From JBEBSD01 sp040394475 (GTDB lineage: Bacteria > Bacteroidota > Bacteroidia > Cytophagales > Spirosomataceae), in contig JBEBSD010000010.1 of NCBI GenBank assembly GCA_040394475.1, forward strand, positions 59,260 to 123,259: a stretch of DNA of 64,000 nucleotides. Direction: 5' to 3'. The notes below the pieces were generated by a model. The model worked only from the letters and a program-made list of their open reading frames with translations, did no database searches and was not told the origin of the DNA. The translations under genes were made by a program, and so were the position numbers. Below, in pieces: positions 8,258 to 17,314 of this stretch (position 1 is its first letter; each line of letters starts with the position of its first letter).

Positions 8258-8464
8258 TTAAGAAAGTTTGAAAGGAACAACAGGCGGACATTCCTTCCCG
8301 GGAAGTTTCCACAGGCGCCTGTCTTTTTCCAGCAACCCTTTCGACATTCCACGCGCCATTTCAAGCAGCAATATCCATATTTCATGTAGTAATTCCCCTA
8401 TTTCATGTATTAACCTGTTCAACAACCGGATAAAGGCCTTATTTTCGGGCATATTTTTTAGCAA
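8258..8464 (-). CDS. Possible small helical protein (uncertain)
   Basis: A 68-codon frame upstream of, and in the same direction as, the response regulator. Its product is strongly amphipathic (RLLNRLIHEIGELLHEI, then WILLLEMARGM) and could form one long helix. There is no recognised family, ribosome binding site or promoter. The underlying DNA holds a short direct repeat around TATTTCATGTA. It may be a chance frame. Confidence 0.22.
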   Translation of the reverse strand: MLKNMPENKAFIRLLNRLIHEIGELLHEIWILLLEMARGMSKGLLEKDRRLWKLPGKECPPVVPFKLS

Positions 8465-8556
8465 TCGTTGTTGACAAGCAGGAACGGGTTACTATCGATC
8501 TCCGGCCTATAGTGATATTCGCGTGCCCCCTCCTCTGTACTCACTATTTAATTGCC

Positions 8557-8606
8557 CTCTGATTCAGTGCTGATATCTGACGGATATTAGTGCTGAATTA
8601 TCAGAG
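8557..8606. repeat. Long imperfect hairpin in gene-free region
   Basis: CTCTGATTCAG at the left and CTGAATTATCAGAG at the right, with further pairing inside (GATATC with GATATT), form an imperfect stem of about 20 bp around a short loop. It lies in the 927-bp stretch 8163-9089 that has no convincing gene and also holds the two repeats listed next. Confidence 0.4.
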
Positions 8607-8638
8607 CGGCGTTCCCGGATTATAGCATGTCTCACCAT

Positions 8639-8658
8639 GGTCTGTGTCTCCACAGACC
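8639..8658. repeat. Dispersed 20-bp hairpin, copy 1
   Basis: Arms GGTCTGTG (8639-8646) and CACAGACC (8651-8658) surround a TCTC loop. The whole unit is the exact reverse complement of 49441-49460, 41 kb away, and flanking bases are also largely shared. Confidence 0.6.
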
Positions 8659-8699
8659 ATTTTGGATTCCAGCATAAAACCACCTCTAGCAAATTGCTT

Positions 8700-8892
8700 T
8701 TTGAAAATCCCCGGTTCCCACGCCGACACATGGAAAAAAGTAACACGGAGGGCACAGAGGTAAAAACACATAGAAAATACGGAGAAAAATAACCTGAGAC
8801 GTTCCGATAATCCGTGCCCACGCCGACACCTGGAAAAGTAACACGGAGGGCACAGAGGTAAAAACATAGAAGAGGGCACAGAGGGAAAAGCA
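8700..8892 (+). repeat. Dispersed CACGGAGG/CACAGAGG element, two tandem copies
   Basis: Two degenerate copies, starting near 8708 and 8815, share the succession CACGCCGACAC, GGAAAA, GTAACACGGAGG, GCACAGAGGTAAAAACA. A third, inverted copy is at about 62603-62690. Open frames across the element on the minus strand are low-complexity and Leu/Cys-rich, with no family, so I treat the element as non-coding. Confidence 0.6.
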
Positions 8893-9089
8893 CAGCGGGC
8901 GCAGAGAACGCGATCAATGACAAAATTTAGGGAGGGTGCTGCACGTTCCCGGATAGATCCGTGTTTCCAGGCCGGGTTCGTGATTTCACCCCTTCCGGGG
9001 TTGGGGTAGCCGGCAACCGGGGGCGACCGGGCGATTTTTTATAAAACCGGAGAAAAAAGCGATATTTGGGGCAAATTAACCAGTTTGTC

Positions 9090-10127
9090 ATGTCAGAAAA
9101 AATATTAAACGTAGGTCTTATTGGATTCGGCCTCTCCGGCCGCTATTTTCATGCCCCTTTTCTTGCCGTTAATCCCCGTTTTCATCTGAAAGCGGTCATG
9201 GAAAGAAGCAAAAACGAAGCACAGGAATACAATCCGGCTATTGAGAACCATCGGACACTGGAAGGGTTACTTCAGGATAATTCGATTGACCTGGTGTTTA
9301 TTTGTACCCCCAACGACACGCATTTCAGCTATGCCAAAGCCGCCTTGGAACATAGCAAACATATTGTAATCGAAAAACCCTTTGCCAATAACGAGGAAGA
9401 GGCCCGGGCGCTGTTTGCCCTTGCCGAAAGCAAGGGTCTGATTGCCACCGGTTACCAGAACCGCCGCTGGGATTCGGATTTCCTGACCCTGCAGCGACTG
9501 ATTGCGGAAGACCGGCTGGGCGCCATTGTTGAATTTGAAAGTCGCTACGACCGGTATCGTCCGGTACCGGTAACCAACACCTGGAAGGAGCAAGGCGGGG
9601 TCGGCGCCGGGAATGTCTATAACCTCGGCCCCCACCTGATCGACCAGGCGTTAGTGCTTTTCGGCGCCCCGGAAACCGTTAACGCCAGTATACGGACCGT
9701 CCGGCCGGGAAGTGAAATCGATGATTATTTCAGCATCGAGCTTGGCTACCCCGACAAACAGGTTGTGGTTAAATCCAGTCTGTACATCTATCACAACCTT
9801 CCCCGCTACCAGGTACATGGTTCGAAAGGAAGCTTCCTGAAAGGAGGGCTCGATATACAGGAAGAAACGCTCCGGCAGGACGTTTTACCCACCGCTGAAA
9901 ACTGGGGAACAGAACCCGAAGACCGGTGGGGGACTCTCTTCAGCGACGCCCATACCGGAATAATCCGGAGCGAACCCGGCAACTATGCCCCTTTTTACGA
10001 CAACGTTTATGACAGCATTGTGCACGGTGCGGCGCTTGCTGTCAAACCGGAAGAAATCCTGCGCACAACCAGGGTCATCGACCTGGCCTTCCGCAGTGCT
10101 GCTGAAAAGGCGGTAATGGCATTTTAA
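9090..10127 (+). CDS. Gfo/Idh/MocA family NAD(P)-dependent oxidoreductase
   Basis: A 345-residue protein started at the ATG at 9090 (MSEKILNVGLIGFG); an in-frame start at 9066 only adds a few residues before the Rossmann strand. The dinucleotide motif is GLIGFGLSGRYF at residues 8-19. The family lysine lies in IVIEKPFANN (about 97) and the C-terminal alpha/beta domain has the expected GGVGAGNVYNLGPHLIDQAL with its conserved His. Members oxidise or reduce sugars, inositols or related hydroxyl groups. It is a single gene with a strong stem-loop 16 bp after the stop. The substrate cannot be read from the sequence. Confidence 0.88.
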   Translation: MSEKILNVGLIGFGLSGRYFHAPFLAVNPRFHLKAVMERSKNEAQEYNPAIENHRTLEGLLQDNSIDLVFICTPNDTHFSYAKAALEHSKHIVIEKPFANNEEEARALFALAESKGLIATGYQNRRWDSDFLTLQRLIAEDRLGAIVEFESRYDRYRPVPVTNTWKEQGGVGAGNVYNLGPHLIDQALVLFGAPETVNASIRTVRPGSEIDDYFSIELGYPDKQVVVKSSLYIYHNLPRYQVHGSKGSFLKGGLDIQEETLRQDVLPTAENWGTEPEDRWGTLFSDAHTGIIRSEPGNYAPFYDNVYDSIVHGAALAVKPEEILRTTRVIDLAFRSAAEKAVMAF

Positions 10128-10142
10128 CCGCCAAGGAGGAGG

Positions 10143-10172
10143 ACCTGGGAGACAGCAGGCTGTCTTCCAGGT
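10143..10172. other. Strong stem-loop after the oxidoreductase gene
   Basis: A 13-bp stem with one G-T pair (left arm 10143-10155, right arm 10160-10172) around a CAGG loop, 16 bp downstream of the stop. There is no T run on either side, so it is more likely an RNA-stabilising end or rho-assisted terminator than a classical intrinsic one. Confidence 0.55.
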
Positions 10173-10327
10173 AGTAGACTGTATGCCGGAATCCGACATT
10201 ACGGGACATAATCCTCAGAAGCCGGCATCGGCAAGCCGTCGCATTGCATGCGGAGATCCGGTGAACGAAATAACATCCCGGTCGATCGATTTGTCTGCAA
10301 TTATACGTGTCCTGTCAATTCCCTTTG

Positions 10328-10335
10328 TACCTTTG
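10328..10335 (+). promoter_or_regulatory. Bacteroidota -7 element upstream of purM
   Basis: TACCTTTG matches TAnnTTTG exactly and lies 36 bp before the purM ATG at 10372. No TTG at the standard -33 spacing was found. Confidence 0.4.
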
Positions 10336-10371
10336 CAGCATAACAACCCAAGTATCATTTCAGCACCGATA

Positions 10372-11538
10372 ATGACAGATCGTTACATGCAGCGAGGCGT
10401 TTCGGCCTCTAAAGAAGACGTTCACAAAGCCATTGCCAATCTTGATAAAGGATTGTTCCCCAATTCCTTTTGCAAAATCGTACCGGATACCCTGACCGGT
10501 GATGCGGACTATTGCACGGTGATGCATGCCGACGGGGCGGGGACGAAAACCTCTCTGGCGTATCTCTACTGGAAGGAAACCGGCGATCTCTCGGTGTGGC
10601 GGGGTATCGCGCAGGATGCGGTAGTGATGAATACGGACGATTTACTGTGTGTGGGGGCGGTTGGCCCGATGCTGCTTTCCTCGACCATCGACCGCAATAA
10701 AAACAAAATACCGGGAGAAGTCATCGCTGAAATTATTAACGGCACCGAGGAGGTGCTGGAGATGCTGAGAAGCTATGGAGTTGAAATTTACAGTACGGGG
10801 GGCGAAACTGCGGACGTCGGCGACCTGGTTCGCACCATCACCGTCAACAGTACGGTAATCGCGCGGATGAAGCGGAGCGAGGTTATTGACAATGCCAATA
10901 TCCGGTCGGGAGATGTCATCGTCGGACTCGCTTCTTACGGGCAGGCACACTACGAAAACAACTATAACGGAGGCATGGGAAGCAACGGGCTGACTTCTGC
11001 CCGGCATGACGTCCTTTCGGGTTACCTGGCTGCCAACTACCCGGAAACCTTTGATCCGGAAGTCGCTCCGGAGCTCATTTACAGCGGCAGCAAAACCCTG
11101 ACAGACACCCTTCCCGACAGCCCGTTAACCGTCGGGCAGCTCCTGCTATCCCCTACCCGAACGTATGCGCCTTTTGTAAAAGCCTTGCTGGATCGCTACC
11201 GTGGACAGGTCCATGGAATGGTTCACTGCAGCGGGGGGGCTCAGACCAAGATCTTACATTTCATTGAAAATCTTCATATAATCAAAGAAAACCTGTTACC
11301 TATCCCCCCACTCTTCCGTCTTATTCAGGAAGAGAGCGGCACCAGCTGGCAGGAGATGTACAAAGTCTTTAATATGGGCCACCGGCTGGAGATTTACCTT
11401 CCGGAAGAACTGGCAGCTGCGGTTATCTTATTGTCGGAAAGTTTCGGTATTAAGGCGCAGGTAATCGGACGGGTGGAAGCCGGATCCGGGAAGCAGGTAA
11501 CCATTCAATCGGAAAACGGCACTTTTATTTACCATTGA
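10372..11538 (+). CDS. purM: Phosphoribosylformylglycinamidine cyclo-ligase (AIR synthetase)
   Basis: A 388-residue protein catalysing ATP-dependent ring closure of FGAM to AIR in cytosolic purine synthesis. The start is ATG at 10372 (MTDRYMQRGVSASKEDV), just downstream of a -7 element; an upstream in-frame start at 10183 would read through the promoter and is rejected. Family motifs seen are HADGAGTKTSLAYLYW (about 47-62), DAVVMNTDDLLCVGA, STGGETADVGDLVRT and, near the end, MVHCSGGAQTKIL. The length fits the longer Bacteroidota type of PurM. No other purine gene is adjacent. Confidence 0.93.
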   Translation: MTDRYMQRGVSASKEDVHKAIANLDKGLFPNSFCKIVPDTLTGDADYCTVMHADGAGTKTSLAYLYWKETGDLSVWRGIAQDAVVMNTDDLLCVGAVGPMLLSSTIDRNKNKIPGEVIAEIINGTEEVLEMLRSYGVEIYSTGGETADVGDLVRTITVNSTVIARMKRSEVIDNANIRSGDVIVGLASYGQAHYENNYNGGMGSNGLTSARHDVLSGYLAANYPETFDPEVAPELIYSGSKTLTDTLPDSPLTVGQLLLSPTRTYAPFVKALLDRYRGQVHGMVHCSGGAQTKILHFIENLHIIKENLLPIPPLFRLIQEESGTSWQEMYKVFNMGHRLEIYLPEELAAAVILLSESFGIKAQVIGRVEAGSGKQVTIQSENGTFIYH

Positions 11539-11675
11539 GCTGTTGCTCTTTTTGAACTATTTCCTCTGATTAAGAGTATTGTAGGTAATTAATAACCCCT
11601 GTTTGTCTATCGGCATCAACCGAATTACTTATAGCAATCCGTGTACCGCTTTCCGTTGCTTATCCACAGGCCACT

Positions 11676-13133
11676 ATGAAAAAAACACTACCTTTCTTTA
11701 CTTTTTCAGCCGTACTGATTTTTTCGTTCGCACCGAATCCGTCTCCGGACAGGTTCAGGGTGATTTTTGAAAAAATCGACAGGGAAGTGCGCGACCACTC
11801 CCAAGCCTATACGACACTGGATCAGGCGACGCGATCGATCGGACACCGGCTGACAGGGAGCAGCAATGGTGAGAAAGCCGAACAGCTGGCGTATGATCTT
11901 TTCAGAAGCTATGGTTTCAGAGAGGTGGATTTTCAACCCTTTGAAGTAGAGGCCTGGTCGAGAGATACCGTGGTGTTGAGCATCGCCCCGGGAAACAGCG
12001 ACAACTACCGGGAGGTCGCTGTGGTAGCGCTGGCCCATTCCCCGGTCCAGGCTGCTATCAAAGGAGAAATCATCGATGTCGGCAATGGGCTTGCGGATGA
12101 TTTTGAGGAACTCAAAGATGCAGTCAGGGGAAAGGTGGTACTCGCCAACATCGGATTAAAGGGAGCGACAGGAAAGAAAAACATTCACCGTTCCGAGAAA
12201 ACCGCACTGGCCATCAGGCACGGCGCCACCGGCATTATCATGGTCAACCAGGCGCCCGGGGAAATTTTGCTGACCGGTACGGCTTCGGTGACCGGTTCCC
12301 TGATTCCGATCCCCGCCGTTTCGGTGTCCAGCAACAGCGGAAAAGAGATTCGAGCCTGGTTAAGAGCGGAAAGCCCGCTGATTGCCGAAATCGAAATGCG
12401 GAATTTTTCCCGCAAAGTAAAAGCCCGGAATGTCGTTGCCACTCTTAAAGGGAAATCCCGTGACAAAATCGTTATCGGCGGACACCTCGATTCCTGGGAC
12501 CTAGCCACGGGGGCGATCGACAATGGCATCGGTTCATTTGCCGTAATAGACATTGCGCGTACGTTTAATGCGTTGAAGATAAAGCCTGAAAAAACCATAC
12601 AATTTGTAATGTTTATGGGAGAAGAGCAGGGACTGCTCGGCTCCAAACATTTTGTAGCCGAAGCGGTCCGTCAACAGGATATCAACCGGATCCACTACAT
12701 GCTCAACCTGGATATGACCAATAATCCAAACGGCGTCAATGCCTTTGGACGAAAAGAAATGGAGCCGTTTCTCAGGGAAATCGGTCAGCAAATCACGGGT
12801 ATAGACACTTCCTATAAGAATAATTTTGTGAGCCGCGCCGGACTGCATAGCGACCATCAGCCTTTTATGTTGAGCGGCGTCCCGATATTGGGATTTACCG
12901 GGAGTTTGTCTCCGGCCGCCTTACAATGTTACCATGCCAACTGTGATTATTTTAAACATGTAGACCGGACAGAGCTGGAAAAGACCGTTCGTATCGCCTC
13001 TATGTACCTGTATGCCCTGGCCAACACCCCGTCTGTGCCGGCCAAAAAGCTCAACTCGACGGAAACGCGGGATTTGATGGTCGACCAGGGATTGAAACAG
13101 GAGCTGATTCTGGGGAACGACTGGAAATGGTGA
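11676..13133 (+). CDS. Secreted M28-family zinc aminopeptidase with PA domain
   Basis: A 485-residue protein with an N-terminal signal peptide (about 1-20). A protease-associated insert spans about 120-240, then the M28 catalytic domain. The zinc ligands and acid can be placed: His270 in IGGHLDSW, Asp282 in AIDNG, Glu316/Glu317 in MGEEQG, Asp346 in LNLDMTNN and His420 in CYHANCD. Such enzymes remove N-terminal residues from peptides outside the cytoplasm. The stop codon is the first triplet of a heptamer array. It is a single gene and the exact peptide preference is unknown. Confidence 0.9.
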   Translation: MKKTLPFFTFSAVLIFSFAPNPSPDRFRVIFEKIDREVRDHSQAYTTLDQATRSIGHRLTGSSNGEKAEQLAYDLFRSYGFREVDFQPFEVEAWSRDTVVLSIAPGNSDNYREVAVVALAHSPVQAAIKGEIIDVGNGLADDFEELKDAVRGKVVLANIGLKGATGKKNIHRSEKTALAIRHGATGIIMVNQAPGEILLTGTASVTGSLIPIPAVSVSSNSGKEIRAWLRAESPLIAEIEMRNFSRKVKARNVVATLKGKSRDKIVIGGHLDSWDLATGAIDNGIGSFAVIDIARTFNALKIKPEKTIQFVMFMGEEQGLLGSKHFVAEAVRQQDINRIHYMLNLDMTNNPNGVNAFGRKEMEPFLREIGQQITGIDTSYKNNFVSRAGLHSDHQPFMLSGVPILGFTGSLSPAALQCYHANCDYFKHVDRTELEKTVRIASMYLYALANTPSVPAKKLNSTETRDLMVDQGLKQELILGNDWKW

Positions 13134-13214
13134 GGTCGTAGGTTTTAGGTGTTAGGTTTTAGGTGTTAGGTCATAGGTGTTAGGTCGTAGGTGTTGGGGG
13201 ATTGGTGGTTGGTT
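13131..13214 (+). repeat. Heptamer array, TTAGGTN type (12 units)
   Basis: Twelve consecutive 7-nt units without a break in phase: TGAGGTC, GTAGGTT, TTAGGTG, TTAGGTT, TTAGGTG and so on to GTTGGTT. The first unit contains the stop codon of the peptidase gene. It occupies most of the gap before ispE. Confidence 0.85.
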
Positions 13215-13277
13215 GGCCATTTTTTCTGTGGGTAAGCTGCCGGCAACCCGTTAATAGGAGGTTTTTATAGAATTCAA

Positions 13278-14090
13278 ATGATTGCTTTTCCCAATGCTAA
13301 AATAAACCTGGGTCTTCGTGTCACGGAAAAACGCCCGGACGGCTACCATAATCTGATTTCCTGCTTTTACCCGATCGGGCTTTATGATGCGCTGGAGATA
13401 GTTCCTGCCCGGCATACGACTTTTACGGCGGCTGGCATACCTATTCCGGAAGCACCGGGTGACAGTAACCTGATTATGAAGGCATACCAGCTGCTTGCAA
13501 GGGATTATCCCCTGCCGCCAGTGAGCATTCATTTGATCAAATCCATTCCCATCGGGGCCGGGCTGGGGGGAGGGTCTGCCGATGCTTCCTTCTGTATCCG
13601 GCTGCTTAACGAGCTGGCTTCTCTGAACCTTACGATCCCCGAACAGGAAGCATATGCCCGTCAGCTCGGGAGTGACTGTGCCTTTTTTATCCGGAACACC
13701 CCCCGGTATTGCTTCGGAAAAGGAGACCAGTTTGAGGACATCACGCTCTCTCTGAAGGGTCGCTATCTTGTACTGATTAACCCTGGTATTCACATTGCCA
13801 CGGCAGCAGCCTATCACGATATCGTGCCGGCCCACCCCGAAACCGATCTCAGGGATATCATCCGGCAACCGGTGCATACCTGGCGGGATACCCTTCTGAA
13901 TGATTTTGAGAAACCGGTATTTTCAAGGTATCCGCTGATTGCGGCAATCAAAAAACAGCTGTATGAAGCGGGCGCCTTATATGCCGGCATGAGCGGTTCC
14001 GGCGCTACTGTGTACGGAATTTTCGAAGAGCCGGTAAACTTGTATACTAAGTACCCTTCTTTTTTCGTTTGGCAAAAAGAGTTAAGTTAA
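13278..14090 (+). CDS. ispE: 4-diphosphocytidyl-2-C-methyl-D-erythritol kinase
   Basis: A 270-residue GHMP kinase of the non-mevalonate (MEP) isoprenoid pathway that phosphorylates CDP-methylerythritol in the cytosol. The N-terminus FPNAKINLGLRVTEKRPDGY is the family signature with the catalytic Lys. The ATP loop PIGAGLGGGSADAS lies at about 91-104 with catalytic Asp nearby (SDCAFF), and the C-terminal GMSGSGATVYG motif is present. A purine-rich TAGGAGG lies about 20 bp upstream. It is 26 bp from the oxidase subunit III gene and probably cotranscribed with it. Confidence 0.93.
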   Translation: MIAFPNAKINLGLRVTEKRPDGYHNLISCFYPIGLYDALEIVPARHTTFTAAGIPIPEAPGDSNLIMKAYQLLARDYPLPPVSIHLIKSIPIGAGLGGGSADASFCIRLLNELASLNLTIPEQEAYARQLGSDCAFFIRNTPRYCFGKGDQFEDITLSLKGRYLVLINPGIHIATAAAYHDIVPAHPETDLRDIIRQPVHTWRDTLLNDFEKPVFSRYPLIAAIKKQLYEAGALYAGMSGSGATVYGIFEEPVNLYTKYPSFFVWQKELS

Positions 14091-14116
14091 ATTTGCCTTA
14101 TTAAACACCCCGGAGA

Positions 14117-14737
14117 GTGCCCACCAACTATTCGACACACAGCAAAAAAGGCCAGCTGACCAGAAAGCGGGAGCCCTACCAGTTTATGCTGTGGCTGGGA
14201 CTCATTGGCAGCAGCATGCTTTTCCTATCGTTAATAATCGTCTATTTACAACGGAAAATAGAATTGGGCTGGTATGGCATTCACCTTCCGCGTATATTCT
14301 GGTTAAGCACCCTGGTTATTTTCAGCAGCAGCATCACTTTATTTGAAGCCCAGCTGGCTTTTCGCACCGAGCGCTTCAAGCATTATCGCATTTGCCTGAG
14401 CATCACATTTCTGCTGGGACTCTTGTTTACCATCACCCAGGCGGTCGGCTGGCTTGAGTTAGTCAGCTACTCACTCCCGGCTTCTGAAAAATCGTCTCTT
14501 TTCTTTATCAGCCTGGTAACCGGCTTGCATTTTCTCCATATCCTCGGAGGGATGGCGTTCCTGGGGATATTACTGACAGAAGCACTTCGCAATGACTCTT
14601 ACATCGATGCATTTGTCTACAGTGTCAATGCTCCCAATGTGCTTCGTCTCAAACTGCTCGGGATTTACTGGCACTTTATCGGGTTCCTTTGGTTATTGCT
14701 CTTTTTTATCCTGCTCATTTACCAGGTAAAAACCTGA
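14117..14737 (+). CDS. Heme-copper oxidase subunit III-like membrane protein
   Basis: A 206-residue polytopic protein with five predicted membrane segments. Family features are WLGLIGSSMLFLSLIIVYL, SSSITLFEAQLAF, TGLHFLHILGGMAFLGILL and the final IYWHFIGFLWLLLFFILLIY, which match subunit III of cytochrome c or quinol oxidases. The start is GTG at 14117, preceded by GGAGA; the next ATG lies inside the first membrane helix. No subunit I or II gene is nearby, so the main oxidase genes must be elsewhere. It follows ispE by 26 bp. Confidence 0.8.
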   Translation: MPTNYSTHSKKGQLTRKREPYQFMLWLGLIGSSMLFLSLIIVYLQRKIELGWYGIHLPRIFWLSTLVIFSSSITLFEAQLAFRTERFKHYRICLSITFLLGLLFTITQAVGWLELVSYSLPASEKSSLFFISLVTGLHFLHILGGMAFLGILLTEALRNDSYIDAFVYSVNAPNVLRLKLLGIYWHFIGFLWLLLFFILLIYQVKT

Positions 14738-14781
14738 AGCGCTTTTTTGGATTTTCGTCTCAACCGGAATACCCGGTAGTT

Positions 14782-14991
14782 GAGATCGGAAATCAGAAAT
14801 CTGAGATCAGCAATCGGAAATCAGAAATCTGAGATCAGCAATCGGAAATCAGAAATCTGAGATCAGCAATCAGATAGCCGAAAGCTGATAACCGAAAGCT
14901 GACAGCCGAAAGCCGATAACCGAAAGCTGATTGCCGATAGCTGATAGCTGACAGCCGAAATCACACAGCTAACCTCCTAAAACCTAAAACA
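14782..14991. repeat. Heptamer array, GAAATCN then GATAGCY type (30 units)
   Basis: Thirty in-phase 7-nt units. Units 1-13 follow GAAATCN and contain a 28-bp higher-order repeat (GAGATCA, GCAATCG, GAAATCA, GAAATCT) about three times. Units 14-25 follow GATAGCY/GAAAGCY. The last units become AACCTCC, TAAAACC, TAAAACA. The array fills the gap between two converging genes and supplies the stop codon and last codons of the TPR gene. Confidence 0.85.
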
Positions 14992-17230
14992 ACACCGGAC
15001 AGCGGGTTCCCGACCGTAATTTTCCTCCCGATTTTACCTTCGTCGGACGTAACCGTTTCTGTCTGACAACGGGGTCATCTTTGGCTGAATACGGCAATAA
15101 GGTAAAATCATACTCCGGGATCAGGTAATCCCCGGAAAACTCATAGCGGGGCAGCGGCATGTGGTGCCTCCCCGGGAACGAAAGGGTGTTGTATTCATAA
15201 TCGTACAAATAGATCGTCACATACCCATCCAGACTGTACTTAATCCCTATATCCGAATAGAGGCCGCTGTTCCGTGACGACGCCACCAACTGGGCCAGTT
15301 CTCTGGCTTTCCCATTCGCCAATACGGTCATATTGTACTGAAACACCTTGTGGGTAGAATCCAGCTGCAATGCAACTCCCATGTAATACCGTGCATCCTT
15401 CATCCGTTCCAGGCCGGCCATCATGACAGCCGTATTGTTCAGCGCACTCTTATCCTGGTACGACTGATAGCTCAGCCGTGCGTCATCAAACTGCTGCCAG
15501 TAGCGAAACACATTCCCTTTGTTTACATGATAAAACTGCCGCGCCGGCGCATTGTTCATGGCCGCATTAAAATCGCCCCCCGCACGTTCGTAGCTGGCAT
15601 CTGCCCGGTCCTTTTCCTGGTGCTGTTCGTACCGGTTACCGATATAGGCATGTACAATCCCCCTGTTATTCAAGATAAAAGGACTGGAAGGATTGGTACG
15701 AACCAGGCTGTCGAAAAGCACTTTTGCCAATTCCAGCTGATCTCTTTCCAACAAACTCACTCCCCACCCGTTTTGAGCATTCAGGTTGCGGGGATTTAAA
15801 CGTACCGCGTTTCCAAAAACCGTATAGCTTTTCCGGAACATGCCAAAATGCAACAGCAGATTGCCGTAATTACTCCACATTTTATCATCCTCCTTCTGAT
15901 ACCTCAACGCCTTGCTGAGATAGGTACCGGCAGCTGAAAATTGCTTGTTGTCAATAGCGATATTGCTCATTCCTGCCAACGCTTCATACCGGCCGGCGTC
16001 CAGCCGGATCGCCGTTTCAAAATCCTGCCGGGCACTTTCCTGTCGCCCGGTAAAATAATGGCAATATCCCCTGCTTACAAACATATCTGCCAGCGACGGG
16101 TCCGCGGGATCCATTTTTTCCGCTGCCTTCCCGAAACAGTTGAGTGCTTCCTGGTACCTGTGAAGGCCGTAATTAGCGACAGCCAGTCCCAGCCAGGCCG
16201 CTACCGGCGCTTTATCCTGTTCCAGGATCCGCTCCAAAAGGGTTTTAGCAGCTCCGTACCGGCGTTCCGACAGCGCCACGTTGGCAAGCCCTGTCCGCGC
16301 CGGCTCCAGCAAGGGCCGGTAGCGTGCCGCCCGCTCGTAATACGACTGTGCTTCCTGGTAACGCTGTAAGCCGTAAAGCGCATCTCCCAGGATCAGACGG
16401 GCTTCCGGACGCAATGCGGGATTCCCGGAATCCAGGTATTTTTCCAACAATACGACAGCCTCCTGGTAACGCTCCAACGACAGCAGTGCATGTGCGTACC
16501 GGACAAGGGCGGCGGGCATCTTTTTCGAAAGTTTCCCGAAATCTGTTACCGCTCTTTCGGGCTTTCCCAGCCGCATCAGCAGGTCTCCGCGCTGCAGGTA
16601 GTAGACCGGCAGCTTTTTTTTCAGAAGGGCTGCCGACACTTTCTCGACCGCGGCCTCCTCCGCCCCTGACTTTTTCATCAGAACCGCTTCATTATACGCC
16701 CCTTTTCCCGTAAGGTCTGTCAGGGCGGCGGCCGTACGTAAAGCACCCGCCACATCTCCGGAAACGCCCAATGCCACCATCCGGTTCAGCTTTCCATGGC
16801 TGCTCACACCGGAGTCGTTCAGATCGGTCAGTGCAGCAGCATAATCTTTCTGCAACAAATGTATCAATCCCCGGTGATACCCGATCCGGGATGCCTGCAC
16901 GTTGCGGAGTTGTTGTGCCGCTTTTGAGAAGTTTCCTGATAAAGCCAGCAAAAGGGCTTCGTTGTTGCGCTTTTCCAGGGAGTCGGCAACCCCGTAGTAG
17001 TTCCGGTGATAGCGTTCATACGATCGCTTCAAAATCCTGAGGTCGTGCCGGTAGGCGCGCGTGCTTAAGATGGCCGGGTTGTTCTCTTCAAAAGCGCGGT
17101 TAAATTCCGGGAGTATCCGCTCCAGCCGTTTCTGACTTTTATGCAGGTTCTGGGCAACAAGCGCTCCCGGAAGCATGGCCCCCCTCCAGATGATCAGTAT
17201 CCCCAAAAGTCCGACACGTATCCAGTTCAT
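14984..17230 (-). CDS. Exported TPR-repeat protein
   Basis: A 748-residue protein with an N-terminal signal peptide (about 1-27). It consists of TPR-like repeats from about 85 to 640, for example LGDALYGLQRYQEAQSYYER and LGLAVANYGLHRYQEALNCF. TPR arrays bind proteins and scaffold complexes in or near the cell envelope. The C-terminal 100 residues are unlike TPRs and rich in Tyr and Pro. The last codons and stop are read from a heptamer array, so the natural C-terminus may have been altered. It is a single gene with no operon partner; the ligand is unknown. Confidence 0.8.
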   Translation of the reverse strand: MNWIRVGLLGILIIWRGAMLPGALVAQNLHKSQKRLERILPEFNRAFEENNPAILSTRAYRHDLRILKRSYERYHRNYYGVADSLEKRNNEALLLALSGNFSKAAQQLRNVQASRIGYHRGLIHLLQKDYAAALTDLNDSGVSSHGKLNRMVALGVSGDVAGALRTAAALTDLTGKGAYNEAVLMKKSGAEEAAVEKVSAALLKKKLPVYYLQRGDLLMRLGKPERAVTDFGKLSKKMPAALVRYAHALLSLERYQEAVVLLEKYLDSGNPALRPEARLILGDALYGLQRYQEAQSYYERAARYRPLLEPARTGLANVALSERRYGAAKTLLERILEQDKAPVAAWLGLAVANYGLHRYQEALNCFGKAAEKMDPADPSLADMFVSRGYCHYFTGRQESARQDFETAIRLDAGRYEALAGMSNIAIDNKQFSAAGTYLSKALRYQKEDDKMWSNYGNLLLHFGMFRKSYTVFGNAVRLNPRNLNAQNGWGVSLLERDQLELAKVLFDSLVRTNPSSPFILNNRGIVHAYIGNRYEQHQEKDRADASYERAGGDFNAAMNNAPARQFYHVNKGNVFRYWQQFDDARLSYQSYQDKSALNNTAVMMAGLERMKDARYYMGVALQLDSTHKVFQYNMTVLANGKARELAQLVASSRNSGLYSDIGIKYSLDGYVTIYLYDYEYNTLSFPGRHHMPLPRYEFSGDYLIPEYDFTLLPYSAKDDPVVRQKRLRPTKVKSGGKLRSGTRCPVLF

Positions 17231-17314
17231 TTTGGTGCAGAAATCATACCCCTAACTTAGCCATTATTTTTCAGAAAACCATAGGTCGCCATCAGGGTTG
17301 AGTAAACGGCCTTT

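Noticed and set aside
8564..8923. 119-codon minus-strand frame with Leu/Cys-rich product
   Set aside because: It covers the dispersed CACAGAGG element twice and repeats the same peptide (FYLCALRVTF); a repeat artefact.
10183..10371. 63-codon N-terminal extension of PurM
   Set aside because: The -7 promoter element lies inside it and the added residues are not family-like.
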